The position numbers were made by a program, and so were the translations under genes. From Gp6-AA40 sp963742105 (lineage in GTDB: Bacteria > Acidobacteriota > Vicinamibacteria > Vicinamibacterales > UBA2999): a stretch of 64,000 nucleotides of DNA. This document shows positions 23,848 through 32,068 of this stretch, piece after piece (position 1 is the stretch's first letter; each line of letters starts with the position of its first letter). The stretch is taken from NCBI GenBank assembly GCA_963742105.1, contig CAVUKN010000005.1:1550001-1614000 (forward strand), read 5' to 3'. Below the pieces are notes generated by a model, which made no database searches, had not been told where the DNA came from, and saw only the letters and a list, made by a program, of their open reading frames with translations.

Positions 23848-24456
23848 ATGGATCGCGTGCGGGCAGCCTGCCTCTTCTTTATGCTCGTCGGTGCGGGCCT
23901 GATAGTGACGGAGCCGACGCCGTTGCGCGCCCAGGCCGATGAGGGGCGCGCTGGGACGACGCTCGATACACTCGAGTCGCTGGTCGGCTGGCACAGGCCA
24001 GATCCCGAGATGCGCACCGACATCAGGGTGTTGACGCGGTCGACTCTCGGCGTCCTTCCCTTGCCGCTGGTGCGCCTGACCGGCGACGCCAGCGATCACG
24101 TCGTGGCGACGGTCACCGAATGGGGTGTGCCCGATTCGCGGCCCGACGGGCGTCCGCTCTTTTTCAAGTACCTGCCGCTCGAGTGCTCGGACGATCGATT
24201 GCTGTGTGCTGGCACTCCCAGACTGATCCGCACTCCCGACGTCAAGGCGCTGTGGTTCGCCCTCCTCATTGCCCGCTCGTGCAACGATCGTCCGCGCAAG
24301 GCTCCCACCGACGCGGAAGACCTGTTCGTTCGCGGCCATGTCGCCGATATGTCGATGGAGTTCTCGTGTCACGCCCCGAATCCGCGGGGGCCGAGCCCGG
24401 GCGACCGCGAGGCCGCCTCGATCCTGCGGATCTCGCACCGGCTGCTGGGAAGGTAG
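23848..24456 (+). CDS. Exported protein of unknown function
   Basis: A 202-residue protein I do not recognise. A hydrophobic segment (VRAACLFFMLVGAGLIVTEP) near the N-terminus looks like a signal peptide. The mature part includes TLGVLPLPLVRLTGDASDHV and two cysteine-containing stretches, KYLPLECSDDRLLCAGTPRL and FALLIARSCNDRPRK, with a fourth Cys in MEFSCHAPN. These cysteines could form disulfides. ATG 23848 follows GGAG; GTG 23824 is an in-frame alternative. It lies 86 bases after the tannase gene and may share its transcript. Confidence 0.5.
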   Translation: MDRVRAACLFFMLVGAGLIVTEPTPLRAQADEGRAGTTLDTLESLVGWHRPDPEMRTDIRVLTRSTLGVLPLPLVRLTGDASDHVVATVTEWGVPDSRPDGRPLFFKYLPLECSDDRLLCAGTPRLIRTPDVKALWFALLIARSCNDRPRKAPTDAEDLFVRGHVADMSMEFSCHAPNPRGPSPGDREAASILRISHRLLGR

Positions 24457-24604
24457 CGCGGACAACGATGTCGACGACGGCGTTGCGCCCTGACCTGATC
24501 CCGGCCGCCGTCCTCGTTACCCTGACGTGGAGCATGGCGCGAGTCGCAACTGTCGTGTCGTGTCCGTCTCAGCCCCTTGTCACGCATTCTAAAATCGTCT
24601 GTGT

Positions 24605-26029
24605 ATGCGGAGCTGGATCGCCGTTCTGATCTTGGTCCCGGCAGCGCTCGGGCTCGCGCTGCTTCCGGTCATCAGGAACCCCCGTCCGCCCGCCCGGCCC
24701 CCGCTCGTCGTTGACGACGTCAGCCAGCTGAATCCGATCAAAGTCAGCGCCATCGTCGAGCCGACCTCCGATGCCGACGTCGCCGACGCCGTCGCCCGGC
24801 ATACCGGACCGGTGTCGATCGGCGGCGGGCGGCACAGTATGGGAGGGCAGATCGCCACCGAGAACGCGCTGTTCATCGACATGCGGCATTTCAACAAGGT
24901 CCTGGAAGTGGACCCGGAGGCCGGAACGGTTCGCGTTCAAGCCGGCGCGACGTGGCGAGAGGTGCAGGACGCGATCGATCCGTTCAATCTGTCCGTGAAG
25001 GTGATGCAGTCTTACGCCAACTTCACCGTCGGCGGTTCGCTGTCTGTGAACGCCCATGGCCGCTATGTCGGCAATGGCCCGGTGATCACGACCGTCAAGA
25101 GCATCAAGGTAGTGATGGCGAACGGGTCCAGCGTCGAGGCCAGTCCGACGAACAATCGGGAGCTCTTCTATGGGGCCATCGGCGGGTACGGCGGGCTCGG
25201 CGTGATCGTCGAGGCCACGCTCGAACTCACCGACAACGTCCGGGTCAAGCGAGAGGCCGGCGAGATGTCGATCGGCAGGTACGCGCGGTTCTTCAGGGAC
25301 GGCATACAGAGCCAGGCGGATCGCGTACTCCACGAAGCCACGGTGTCCTTGCCCGACTTCGCGCGGCTGCGGGAGGTGACTTACACCCGTACCAACGAAC
25401 CGCTCAGCGTCCGGGCACGGTTGCGGTCGAGCGACGGATCGTATCGCCTCAATCGTCTTGCGCTCTGGATCCAGTCGGAGTGGCCATTGGGCTCATCGAT
25501 CGGCCGGTACCTGTTGAATCGGGTGTCTTCGCCCGACGCGCCGGTCAGCTTGCGCAACTACGAAGCGAGCTACGATGTTGCGGAACTCGAACCCGCCTCG
25601 CGTGAATCCTCCACGTATCTGATGCAGGAATACTTCGTTCCCACCGAGCGGTTCGACCAGTTTGTGTCGAAGATGCGCGAGATCCTGCGCCTCCGCAACG
25701 TCAATGTCCTCAACGTCTCGATCACGCATTCGCTGAAGGATCCCGGGTCGCTGCTGGCGTGGGCGCAGACCGACGTCGTGTCGTTCCTGATCCACTACAA
25801 CCAGGACACCACCCCGGAGGCGCTGGCCGCCGAAGAGGTGTGGACCCGCGAACTGGTGAATGCGGCGTTGAACGTGAACGGCTCGTACTATCTTGGCTAC
25901 CGGCTGAACGCGACGGCCGAACAGTTCGCCCGCGCGTATCCGCGCGCGGCTGAATTCGTCGCGCTCAAGCACAGGGTCGATCCCACCAACAAATTCCGCA
26001 ACAGACTCATCGACCGCTATCTCCAGTAG
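24605..26029 (+). CDS. FAD-linked oxidase (PCMH type), membrane-anchored or exported
   Basis: A 474-residue flavoprotein of the VAO/PCMH superfamily. One N-terminal hydrophobic helix (WIAVLILVPAALGLALLPV) could anchor or export it. The FAD domain covers about residues 45-215: VSIGGGRHSMGGQIA places a His where this superfamily often binds flavin covalently. YANFTVGGSLSVNAHGR and GAIGGYGGLGVIVEATLEL follow. The C-terminus (EFVALKHRVDPTNKFRNRLIDRY) resembles sugar-lactone and D-lactate-type oxidases. The substrate is unknown. TAAAAT lies nine bases before the ATG. The exonuclease gene follows after eight bases. Confidence 0.85.
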   Translation: MRSWIAVLILVPAALGLALLPVIRNPRPPARPPLVVDDVSQLNPIKVSAIVEPTSDADVADAVARHTGPVSIGGGRHSMGGQIATENALFIDMRHFNKVLEVDPEAGTVRVQAGATWREVQDAIDPFNLSVKVMQSYANFTVGGSLSVNAHGRYVGNGPVITTVKSIKVVMANGSSVEASPTNNRELFYGAIGGYGGLGVIVEATLELTDNVRVKREAGEMSIGRYARFFRDGIQSQADRVLHEATVSLPDFARLREVTYTRTNEPLSVRARLRSSDGSYRLNRLALWIQSEWPLGSSIGRYLLNRVSSPDAPVSLRNYEASYDVAELEPASRESSTYLMQEYFVPTERFDQFVSKMREILRLRNVNVLNVSITHSLKDPGSLLAWAQTDVVSFLIHYNQDTTPEALAAEEVWTRELVNAALNVNGSYYLGYRLNATAEQFARAYPRAAEFVALKHRVDPTNKFRNRLIDRYLQ

Positions 26030-26037
26030 AACGCCGA

Positions 26038-26902
26038 ATGGAGATCCACGTCGTCGACGGAACCTACGAGCTGTTCCGTCACTACTTCGCGATGCCGTCG
26101 GCGAAGGACGCCGCGGGCCGCGAGGTCGCCGCCGTTCGCGGCGTCGTCCACTCCATGCTCGCGATGATCACCGCCGGCGCACGTTACGTCGGCGTGGCGA
26201 CCGATCACGTCATCGAGTCGTTTCGTAACGGCCTGTGGCGCAGGCTACAAGACGAGCGCCGGCGTTCCCCCAGATCTGCTCCAGCAGTTTCCGCTCCTCG
26301 AAGACGCCTTGCGGGCACTCGGCGTGGTCGTCTGGCCGATGGTGGAGTTCGAGGCCGACGATGCGCTCGCGTCGGCGGCAGCCATCGCGGCAAGAGATGC
26401 GCGCGTTGACCGCGTGTTGATCTGCACGCCCGACAAGGACCTGGCGCAGAGCGTGCGTGGCTCGCGCGTCGTGCAGTTGAATCGCCGGACGAAGGCGATC
26501 ATGGACGAGTCAGGCGTCGTGCAGAAGTTCGGCGTGGGGCCGGACTCGATCCCGGACTACCTCGCGCTGGTCGGCGACGCTGCTGACGGCTATCCCGGGT
26601 TGCCGGGATGGGGAGCAAAGTCTGCGGCGGCGGTCCTCGGGAAGTATGGTCACCTCGAGGCGATTCCTGAAGACTGGCGCACGTGGGGCGTGAACGCGTT
26701 GAACCCCGCTGCGCTGGCGCGCACGCTCGCCGCCCGCCAGGCCGAGGCACACCTGTTTCGCACCCTCGCCACGCTCAGGGAAGACCTGCCGCTGTTCGAC
26801 GATGTCGAGAGTCTCCGCTGGGACGGCCCGCGGCCGGAGTTCGAGGCGCTGGCCGCCACGCTCGATGGTGGACGGCGGAAACGGAGCGCGAAGGGTTCGT
26901 AG
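26038..26902 (+). CDS. 5'-3' exonuclease/flap-type nuclease, frameshifted
   Basis: A FEN/PolA-type 5'-3' exonuclease of about 287 residues without a polymerase domain. MEIHVVDGTYELFRHYFA supplies the first metal-ligand Asp. VEFEADDALASAAAIAA and ICTPDKDLAQSV supply the middle Asp clusters. DYLALVGDAADGYPGLPGWGAKSAAAVLGKYG is the helix-3-turn-helix DNA-binding region with the last Asp residues. The frame shifts +1 at about 26239, where SFRNGLW in one frame meets AGYKTSAGVPPDLLQQFP in the next. It should act in DNA repair or RNA-primer removal. ATG 26038 lies eight bases after the oxidase stop. Confidence 0.88.
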
Positions 26903-26989
26903 ATTGAAGTTCGAAGTCCGAGATGCGTCGTCAGCAGTGTGCGACAGTTCGACTCGAGCGAGCAGCGATGAGTTGCGCGACGATGAGCG

Positions 26990-27391
26990 CTATCGCGTAC
27001 GGCCGATTTTCGGAGAGTTGCCGACCTGCTCCATCAGAAAACGGTCGGCTGGTCGTTCGATCCGCAGCGCGTAGATGCTGCGCGAGCCGTCGCGCGCCTT
27101 GCTTCCGCGCGCAGTGATGCGATCGCCCGGTTTCAATGTGTCGGCCGTCATCCCGGCATCGACCAGTTCGAATCGGTTGTCGAGTTCCACTTTCCACGTC
27201 TCTGGATGACCGCCCCCGTCGGCCAGGACGATGACGAACGGGTGCGGGTTGACGAAGTGGAACTCGGAGACGACGCCGTCCACGGTGACCGATGACTGGC
27301 TGTCGTAGACACCGGCGATGGAATGGTGCGCGACGGCAGCCGTGGTGGCTATGGTGAGCATCACGGCGACCAGCAGCAGGCGTCGTTGCAC
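26990..27391 (-). CDS. DUF6152 small exported protein (second copy)
   Basis: A 133-residue paralogue of the gene at 13476-13865. VQRRLLLVAVMLTIATTAAVA is the signal peptide. The mature protein starts with the family's double His (HHSIAGVYD). GVVSEFHFVNPHPFVIVLAD, WKVELDNRFELVDAGM and the basic GSKARDGSRSIYALRIERP follow. GTG 27391 is chosen because the signal peptide begins there and a CATAAT box lies six bases upstream; the longer frame to 27430 adds a non-signal leader. The function is unknown. Confidence 0.78.
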   Translation of the reverse strand: MQRRLLLVAVMLTIATTAAVAHHSIAGVYDSQSSVTVDGVVSEFHFVNPHPFVIVLADGGGHPETWKVELDNRFELVDAGMTADTLKPGDRITARGSKARDGSRSIYALRIERPADRFLMEQVGNSPKIGRTR

Positions 27392-27397
27392 GGGACC

Positions 27398-27403
27398 ATT
27401 ATG
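27398..27403 (-). promoter_or_regulatory. -10 box, apparent leaderless start of the DUF6152 gene
   Basis: On the minus strand CATAAT, then six bases (GGTCCC), then GTG at 27391. No Shine-Dalgarno sequence is present. Confidence 0.45.
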
Positions 27404-27462
27404 ACGAAAGAAATGCCTTCCGGCCGGCACGCCCGGGGCTTGCCGGGCTGGCCCGGAAGGAT

Positions 27463-27468
27463 TACGTT
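27463..27468 (+). promoter_or_regulatory. -10-like box before the sterol desaturase gene
   Basis: TACGTT lies six bases before ATG 27475. The intervening TTCCCC has no ribosome-binding site. It is a weaker match than the other cases. Confidence 0.4.
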
Positions 27469-27474
27469 TTCCCC

Positions 27475-28245
27475 ATGAAAGCCGAAGACGTTCTCGGTCT
27501 GCTGGTGCCGGTGACGTTCGTCTTCCTGTTCGTCACCGAAAAACTGTTCCCGCGTCGCGAGTACCCGCCCATCCGGTTCTGGAACCTGATTGGGTTCGGG
27601 TGCCTGATCATGACTGGTCTGATCTCGACGTTCCTGCCGCTGCTGCTGCCAGCGTCGGTCACCCAGTATCACCTGTTCGACGGCGCCCGTCTGGGGATGG
27701 TCGGCGGAATCCTCGTGGCGTATCCCTTGTCGGCGCTCGGTTCGGCCCTCCTGCACCGTGCCTTCCACACGTTCCACCCGCTGTGGCTGCTCGGCCACCA
27801 GATGCATCACAGTCCGCGGCGGCTCGACATCCCCGGTTCCGTGTACTTCCATCCGGTCGACCTCGCGTTGCAGGTGGCGCCGGCGACAATCGTCTCGGTC
27901 TTCATCCTCGGCCTCGAGCCGGTGACGGCAGGCGCGGTCGGCTACGTGGCCTCCTTCTACGGCATGTTCCAGCACTGGAACGTCCGCACCCCGCACTGGC
28001 TGGGCTACCTCATTCAGCGGCCCGAGTCGCACGGGCTGCACCACGAGCTGGGTGTGCACGCGCGGAACTACAGTGACTTTCCGCTGTGGGACATGTTGAT
28101 GGGGACGTTCGTCAATCCCGCGACCTTCGACGGCGACGTCGGATTTGCCGGTGACGCCCCGACACGAGTCGGAGCGATGCTGCTGTTCCGCGACGTCAAT
28201 CCGCCGAAGCGCAAGCGTCCGGCGGATACTGCCGCATTCTCGTGA
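27475..28245 (+). CDS. Sterol desaturase/fatty-acid hydroxylase family membrane protein
   Basis: A 256-residue integral membrane di-iron oxygenase. Four hydrophobic segments are visible, starting with VLGLLVPVTFVFLFV and GFGCLIMTGLISTFLPLLL. The histidine clusters are in order: HRAFHTFHPLWLLGHQMHH, FYGMFQHWNVRTPHW and ESHGLHHELGVHARNYSDFP. This is the usual eight-histidine pattern of fatty-acid hydroxylases and sterol desaturases. The substrate may be a membrane lipid such as a hopanoid or ether lipid; that is inference. It lies divergently from the DUF6152 gene. Confidence 0.9.
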   Translation: MKAEDVLGLLVPVTFVFLFVTEKLFPRREYPPIRFWNLIGFGCLIMTGLISTFLPLLLPASVTQYHLFDGARLGMVGGILVAYPLSALGSALLHRAFHTFHPLWLLGHQMHHSPRRLDIPGSVYFHPVDLALQVAPATIVSVFILGLEPVTAGAVGYVASFYGMFQHWNVRTPHWLGYLIQRPESHGLHHELGVHARNYSDFPLWDMLMGTFVNPATFDGDVGFAGDAPTRVGAMLLFRDVNPPKRKRPADTAAFS

Positions 28246-28321
28246 TGATCATCGATCTGTCTTTCAGCTCGTGGACGAATTCGGTGGATGGTCGCCATCC
28301 TGACGGAGGTCGTGTCGACGA

Positions 28322-28699
28322 ATGCCAACTCTGATCGTCCAGCCGACCGTGATCAAGGCCGCCGGCAACAAGCCAAAGCGGATCGAGGAGTTTGCGGGCC
28401 GCGTCAACTCAGGTCACGCTACTCTCAGCGTCGCCCGCATGGTTTCGCCCGAGGGATGGCTCGAACCGGGTCAGCGGCCTGAATTCGAGGAAGTGACCGT
28501 CGTGCTGAACGGCCTCGTCCGGGTCGAGTACGAGGGCGGCGTTCTCGACGTGCGCGCGGGGCAGGCGGTGGTCGCGCACGCCGGGGAATGGGTCCGCTAC
28601 AGCACGCCGGAGTCGGGCGGAGCCGAGTACATTGCCGTGTGTCTTCCTGCTTTCTCGCCCGACACTGTTCATCGCGACGATGATTCGTCGCGGACCTGA
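28322..28699 (+). CDS. Cupin-domain protein
   Basis: A 125-residue cupin. VARMVSPEGWLEPGQRPEFEEVTVVLNGLVRVEYEGG is the first motif region, with Glu and no His pair. VRAGQAVVAHAGEWVRYSTPE is the second. It resembles ethanolamine-utilisation or mannose-6-phosphate-isomerase-type small cupins. It is cytoplasmic and of unknown function. The gene's final codons and stop lie inside a GCGGACCT palindrome (28690-28709), so its C-terminus (DDSSRT) was probably changed when that repeat arrived. Confidence 0.8.
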   Translation: MPTLIVQPTVIKAAGNKPKRIEEFAGRVNSGHATLSVARMVSPEGWLEPGQRPEFEEVTVVLNGLVRVEYEGGVLDVRAGQAVVAHAGEWVRYSTPESGGAEYIAVCLPAFSPDTVHRDDDSSRT

Positions 28700-28709
28700 G
28701 AAGGTCCGC
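28690..28709. repeat. GCGGACCT palindrome, copy 4, carrying a stop codon
   Basis: A perfect 8-bp stem around GAGA. The TGA stop of the cupin gene (28697-28699) lies within it. The hairpin could terminate transcription. Confidence 0.88.
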
Positions 28710-28731
28710 GCCACGATTTCGCGCACAAGTG

Positions 28732-28819
28732 GATTGAGGATTGACCAATTTGAATATTCCACGATTTGTTCTGACCTCTCGATAAATTGGTCGATGTTCA
28801 AATTGGTCAATCGACAATC
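28732..28819. repeat. Long inverted repeat (ATTGAC class), copy D
   Basis: The arms 28732-28757 and 28794-28819 match at all but three or four of 26 positions. The core ATTGACCAATTTGAAYAT is the same as in the element at 17328-17441. The right arm ends 32 bases before ATG 28852 of the EVE gene. Confidence 0.87.
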
Positions 28820-28851
28820 TCATGACGCCGCCGCGTCATAATCGTGGTGCT

Positions 28852-29334
28852 ATGTCACAGCGCTGCTGGCTGATGAAGTGCGAACCGTCCGCGTACACGA
28901 TTGACGACCTCGAACGCGACGGCACGACGTCGTGGGAAGGGGTTCGGAACTTCCAGGCGCGCAACTTCATGCGGGATCAGATGCAGGTGGATGATCCCGT
29001 CCTGTTCTACGCATCCAACGCCGACCCTTCCGGAGTGACGGGCGTGGCGAAGATCGCACGCGCCGGATACCCCGATGCATTCGCCTGGAAGAAGGGTCAC
29101 AAGTACTTCGACGAGGGCAGCAGCAAGGACAATCCCACGTGGTACATGGTCGACATCGCCTTCGTCGAGAAATTTCCAGCGCTCGTTGCCCTCGACACGC
29201 TCAAGCAGACCAAGGGACTGGAAAAGATGATGGTGGCGCAGAAGGGGAGTCGCCTCTCGGTCCAGCCTGTCACCCGGGCTGAATTCGACATCGTTGTGCG
29301 TCTGGGACGCGGCCGCGCAGGACGGAACTCGTAG
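28852..29334 (+). CDS. EVE-domain protein
   Basis: A 160-residue PUA-like EVE protein. CWLMKCEPSAYTIDDLERDGTTSWEGVRNFQARNFMRD is the canonical opening. VLFYASNADPSGVTGVAKI, NPTWYMVDIAFVEKFP and LTVQPV-like SRLSVQPVTRAEFD complete the fold. EVE domains bind modified bases in DNA or RNA, and some occur in modification-dependent restriction systems. Here it stands alone with no nuclease nearby, so a housekeeping RNA- or tRNA-linked role is as likely. CATAAT stands nine bases upstream of ATG 28852. Confidence 0.92.
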   Translation: MSQRCWLMKCEPSAYTIDDLERDGTTSWEGVRNFQARNFMRDQMQVDDPVLFYASNADPSGVTGVAKIARAGYPDAFAWKKGHKYFDEGSSKDNPTWYMVDIAFVEKFPALVALDTLKQTKGLEKMMVAQKGSRLSVQPVTRAEFDIVVRLGRGRAGRNS

Positions 29335-29335
29335 C

Positions 29336-29395
29336 GCGGGCCTTCAGGCCCGCGGAAAGCCGGAAGAAAATCGTCGGCCGGGCCTCAGGCCCGCC
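29336..29395. repeat. Two GGCCTTCAGGCC-type palindromes
   Basis: GCGGGCCT-TC-AGGCCCGC (29336-29353) is perfect. A second, slightly degenerate copy with GGGCCTCAGGCCC stands at about 29377-29395. They separate the EVE and DUF1624 genes. Confidence 0.75.
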
Positions 29396-29411
29396 GGAAA
29401 GATCTGAGGCG

Positions 29412-30641
29412 ATGGCGACCACACTCGACGTTCCGCAGATGCCCGCGTCTTCGGTTGACACGCGTGGTTATCGCCTTGCCTCGATCGACGTCTTGCGGGG
29501 GCTTGTCATCGTCATCATGGCCCTCGACCACGTCCGCGACAACTTCCTGGCCGGCGCGACGCAGGACCCGATGTCGGATCCGAACGTCACGGTGGCGGTC
29601 TTCTTCACGCGGTGGATCACGCACTTCTGCGCACCCGTGTTCGTGCTGCTCGCCGGGGTGAGCGCAGGGCTGATGGCGTCGCGACGCAGCCGCGAGGAGC
29701 TGTTCCGATTCCTGCTCACGCGCGGCCTCTGGCTGATTGCCGTCGAATGCGTCGTCGTTTCGACATCGGCGACGTTCGCGCCAGAGGGCATTCCCGAAGT
29801 TGGTGGGGCGACGTTGATCATCCTGCAGACCATCTGGGCGATCGGCGGAAGCATGGTCGCCCTTTCAGTGGCGCAATGGTTCGGCCGTCGGACCTGTCTG
29901 ATTCTCGGGCTGGCGATCGTCTGCGGCCATAACCTGCTGGATCCCGTGTGGCCGATGAGCGCCCTGCTGGATCAGAAGCCGTGGCCGCTGTGGGTGGCGC
30001 TGCATTCACAGATGTCGTTCCAGGCGGGCCCGTTCATGGTGCTGGCGGCGTATCCGCTCGTGCCCTGGATCGGTGTGATGCTGACGGGATTCGGTCTCTC
30101 GCGAGTGTTCGAGCTCCCTGAACGCCAGCGCAGACAGTGGTTGTGGCGCGGCGGTCTCGTCATGATCGCGGCCTTTCTGCTGCTGCGCGCACTCGACGTC
30201 TATGGCGATCCGAACGGGTGGCAGACGCAGCCAGGTGGCGGCGTCGCTACGGTCCTCGACTTTCTGAACACGACCAAGTATCCCCCTAGCCTTGATTTCC
30301 TGCTGATGACCTGGGGACCCGCCGCCGTGTTCTGCGCGTTTGCCGATCGTGTGCCGGCCCGAATCGGCGGCGTGCTCAACACCTATGGCCGCGTCCCGTT
30401 CGCGTTCTATGTCCCGCACTTCTATCTGATTCACATCCTGAGCATCGGGCTGGGGCTCGTACAGGGATTCACGCTGGCCCAGATGTCCACGCTGTTCTTC
30501 TTTTACCCGCAGGGTTACGGACTCCCGCTGCCGGCCGTCTACGTCGTCTGGCTCGTTGTGGTCGTGCTCTTGTACCCGTTCTGCCGCTGGGTGGCGGGAG
30601 TGAAGGCGCGGCGGCGTGATTGGTGGCTGAGCTATCTGTAG
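29412..30641 (+). CDS. DUF1624/heparan-alpha-glucosaminide acetyltransferase-like membrane protein
   Basis: A 409-residue polytopic membrane protein. RLASIDVLRGLVIVIMALDHVRDNF (near residue 22) is the catalytic-domain signature of the DUF1624/YeiB family, with Asp-His in the first helix. About ten hydrophobic helices follow, including WITHFCAPVFVLLAGVSAGL and a late YGRVPFAFYVPHFYLIHILSI. Related proteins transfer acetyl groups across the membrane to sugars. The acceptor is unknown. It is a single gene, followed by a heptamer array and a palindrome. Confidence 0.87.
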   Translation: MATTLDVPQMPASSVDTRGYRLASIDVLRGLVIVIMALDHVRDNFLAGATQDPMSDPNVTVAVFFTRWITHFCAPVFVLLAGVSAGLMASRRSREELFRFLLTRGLWLIAVECVVVSTSATFAPEGIPEVGGATLIILQTIWAIGGSMVALSVAQWFGRRTCLILGLAIVCGHNLLDPVWPMSALLDQKPWPLWVALHSQMSFQAGPFMVLAAYPLVPWIGVMLTGFGLSRVFELPERQRRQWLWRGGLVMIAAFLLLRALDVYGDPNGWQTQPGGGVATVLDFLNTTKYPPSLDFLLMTWGPAAVFCAFADRVPARIGGVLNTYGRVPFAFYVPHFYLIHILSIGLGLVQGFTLAQMSTLFFFYPQGYGLPLPAVYVVWLVVVVLLYPFCRWVAGVKARRRDWWLSYL

Positions 30642-30678
30642 GAATCGTGAATCGTGAATCGTGAATCGGTGAATCGTG
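30642..30678. repeat. Tandem heptamer GAATCGT
   Basis: Five near-identical units starting directly after the DUF1624 stop; the fourth has one extra G. Its reverse complement, GATTCAC-phase repeats, forms another array at 63291-63314. Confidence 0.85.
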
Positions 30679-30691
30679 AGTGATGAGCGGG

Positions 30692-30711
30692 GCGGACCTT
30701 GGCAGGTCCGC
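30692..30711. repeat. GCGGACCT palindrome, copy 5
   Basis: A perfect 8-bp stem around TGGC. A degenerate copy (GCGTGCCTGACAAGGCGCGC) follows at 30724-30743 and supplies the -35 box of the next promoter. Confidence 0.87.
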
Positions 30712-30729
30712 CTGTCAACTATCGCGTGC

Positions 30730-30758
30730 CTGACAAGGCGCGCGCGACTGGATATCAT
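30730..30758 (+). promoter_or_regulatory. Promoter of the Abhydrolase_10 gene inside a degenerate palindrome
   Basis: CTGACA (30730-30735) and TATCAT (30753-30758) have the optimal 17-base spacer. ATG 30765 is six bases after the -10 box, so the mRNA is probably leaderless. The -35 box is part of the repeat-derived sequence. Confidence 0.6.
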
Positions 30759-30764
30759 CCCCGC

Positions 30765-32068
30765 ATGAAATTGCTGCTGATTCCCGCGATCGTCATCCTG
30801 GCACTGCAGCCCGCGTGAGGTGGGTGCCGCGACACCGGCGGTTCCGATGATCTCGGCAGCCGTGGCGGCGCCAGGCCGGATGTACCCCGACCCGGCGGTC
30901 AGCCTCGTCCCGACGGCAGTCAAGGTCGAGGACTTTCCCTACCTGACGGAGGAGTACTTCGTCTCGGGAACCGCCGCCGGGGCGCCATATCAAACCCGGA
31001 TCATCGTCCGGAGACCCCAGTGACCCGAAGGCGTTCAGCGGCACCGTTGTCGCGGAAGCGCAGCACGCCGGCGGGCGGTCGCTGATCTTCGAGTGGTCGC
31101 GGGTGTCGGTGCTGACGCGACACCACCTGTTCGTCGAGATCGTGCACAGCCCCGCCAACGTGGCAACGATGAAGATGTTCAATGCGGAGCGATACGCCCA
31201 GCTGAACATCGCGATGGGTCAGGCAAACGAGATCATCGCGCAGGTCGGACGACTGATAAAGGCGAAGGCCGGCCCCTTCGCGGCCTACGACGTCAAGCGG
31301 ATCACGCTGATGGGCACGTCGGCATCGAGCGCGACCGTGCGCACGTATCTGGCCGCGCATCCCGAGCTCCGCATGCCCGACGGCAAGCCGATCTATGACG
31401 GCTTCCTGCTGACGAGCACGCTTGGCAACACGCCGTTGCCGGTGGTCGATGTACCGATCATCCAGATGCCGACCCAGACCGAGGTGGCGACATATGCGCA
31501 GCAGGGCATCGCGTATCGGCGGCCCGACAGCGATGAACCGGGCAATCGCTATCGCCTCTACGAAGTCGCGGGCATGCCGCACAACAACGCCCGCGACCGG
31601 CCGGAGTTCCAGACCGATCCGTGCACGCTGCCAGTGACTGACTTCCACGCCGGGGCGTTCACCGCGCTCGGACTCAATCACCTGATCGAGTGGATTGCCA
31701 ACGGCAAGACACCGCCGCACGCGCCGCCGATCACCGTCGACCAGGACACCACGGGCGACAACTCCCCACTCGCGCTCGATGCGAACGGGAACGCCAAAGG
31801 TGGCGTTCGCAACGTATGGGTCGATGTGCCGATCGCGACGTACGGCGTGCTGGGCAAGGGGAAGACGCAGGCGCAGGATCGGCAGTGCCAGCTGGCCGGG
31901 ACCGAAGTGTCGTTGCCGCCCGCCACGCTCAAGTCGCTCTATCGCGACAAGGACGACTACGAAAAGAAGGTCGAGAAGCGCCTGGGAGAACTGGTCAAGG
32001 AGGGCTGGTTTCTGCCTGAGTACGTCGACGCCATCAAGGCTGACGCCCACGCGATGACCCTTCCATGA
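30765..32068 (+). CDS. Exported alpha/beta hydrolase-domain (Abhydrolase_10) protein, two frameshifts
   Basis: A secreted protein of about 433 residues, assigned to the alpha/beta hydrolase-domain family PF20091. MKLLLIPAIVILALQPA is the signal peptide. The frame then moves +1 near 30815 (into AATPAVPMISAAVAAPG) and +1 again near 31010 (into DPKAFSGTVVAEAQHAGG). Later landmarks are KRITLMGTSASSATVRTYLA with the likely nucleophile region, VDVPIIQMPTQTEV and YRLYEVAGMPHNNARDR with a candidate His. The substrate is unknown. Its stop overlaps the start of the M28 peptidase gene (ATGA), so they are translationally coupled. Confidence 0.75.

Noticed and set aside
26038..26902. Split exonuclease considered as two separate genes
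   Set aside because: The first part holds the first metal ligand and the second the remaining ones; a single extra base joins them into one standard FEN-type protein.
28852..30641. EVE and DUF1624 genes considered as a defence island
   Set aside because: No nuclease, methylase, toxin or other defence gene accompanies them, and a palindrome pair separates the two genes.
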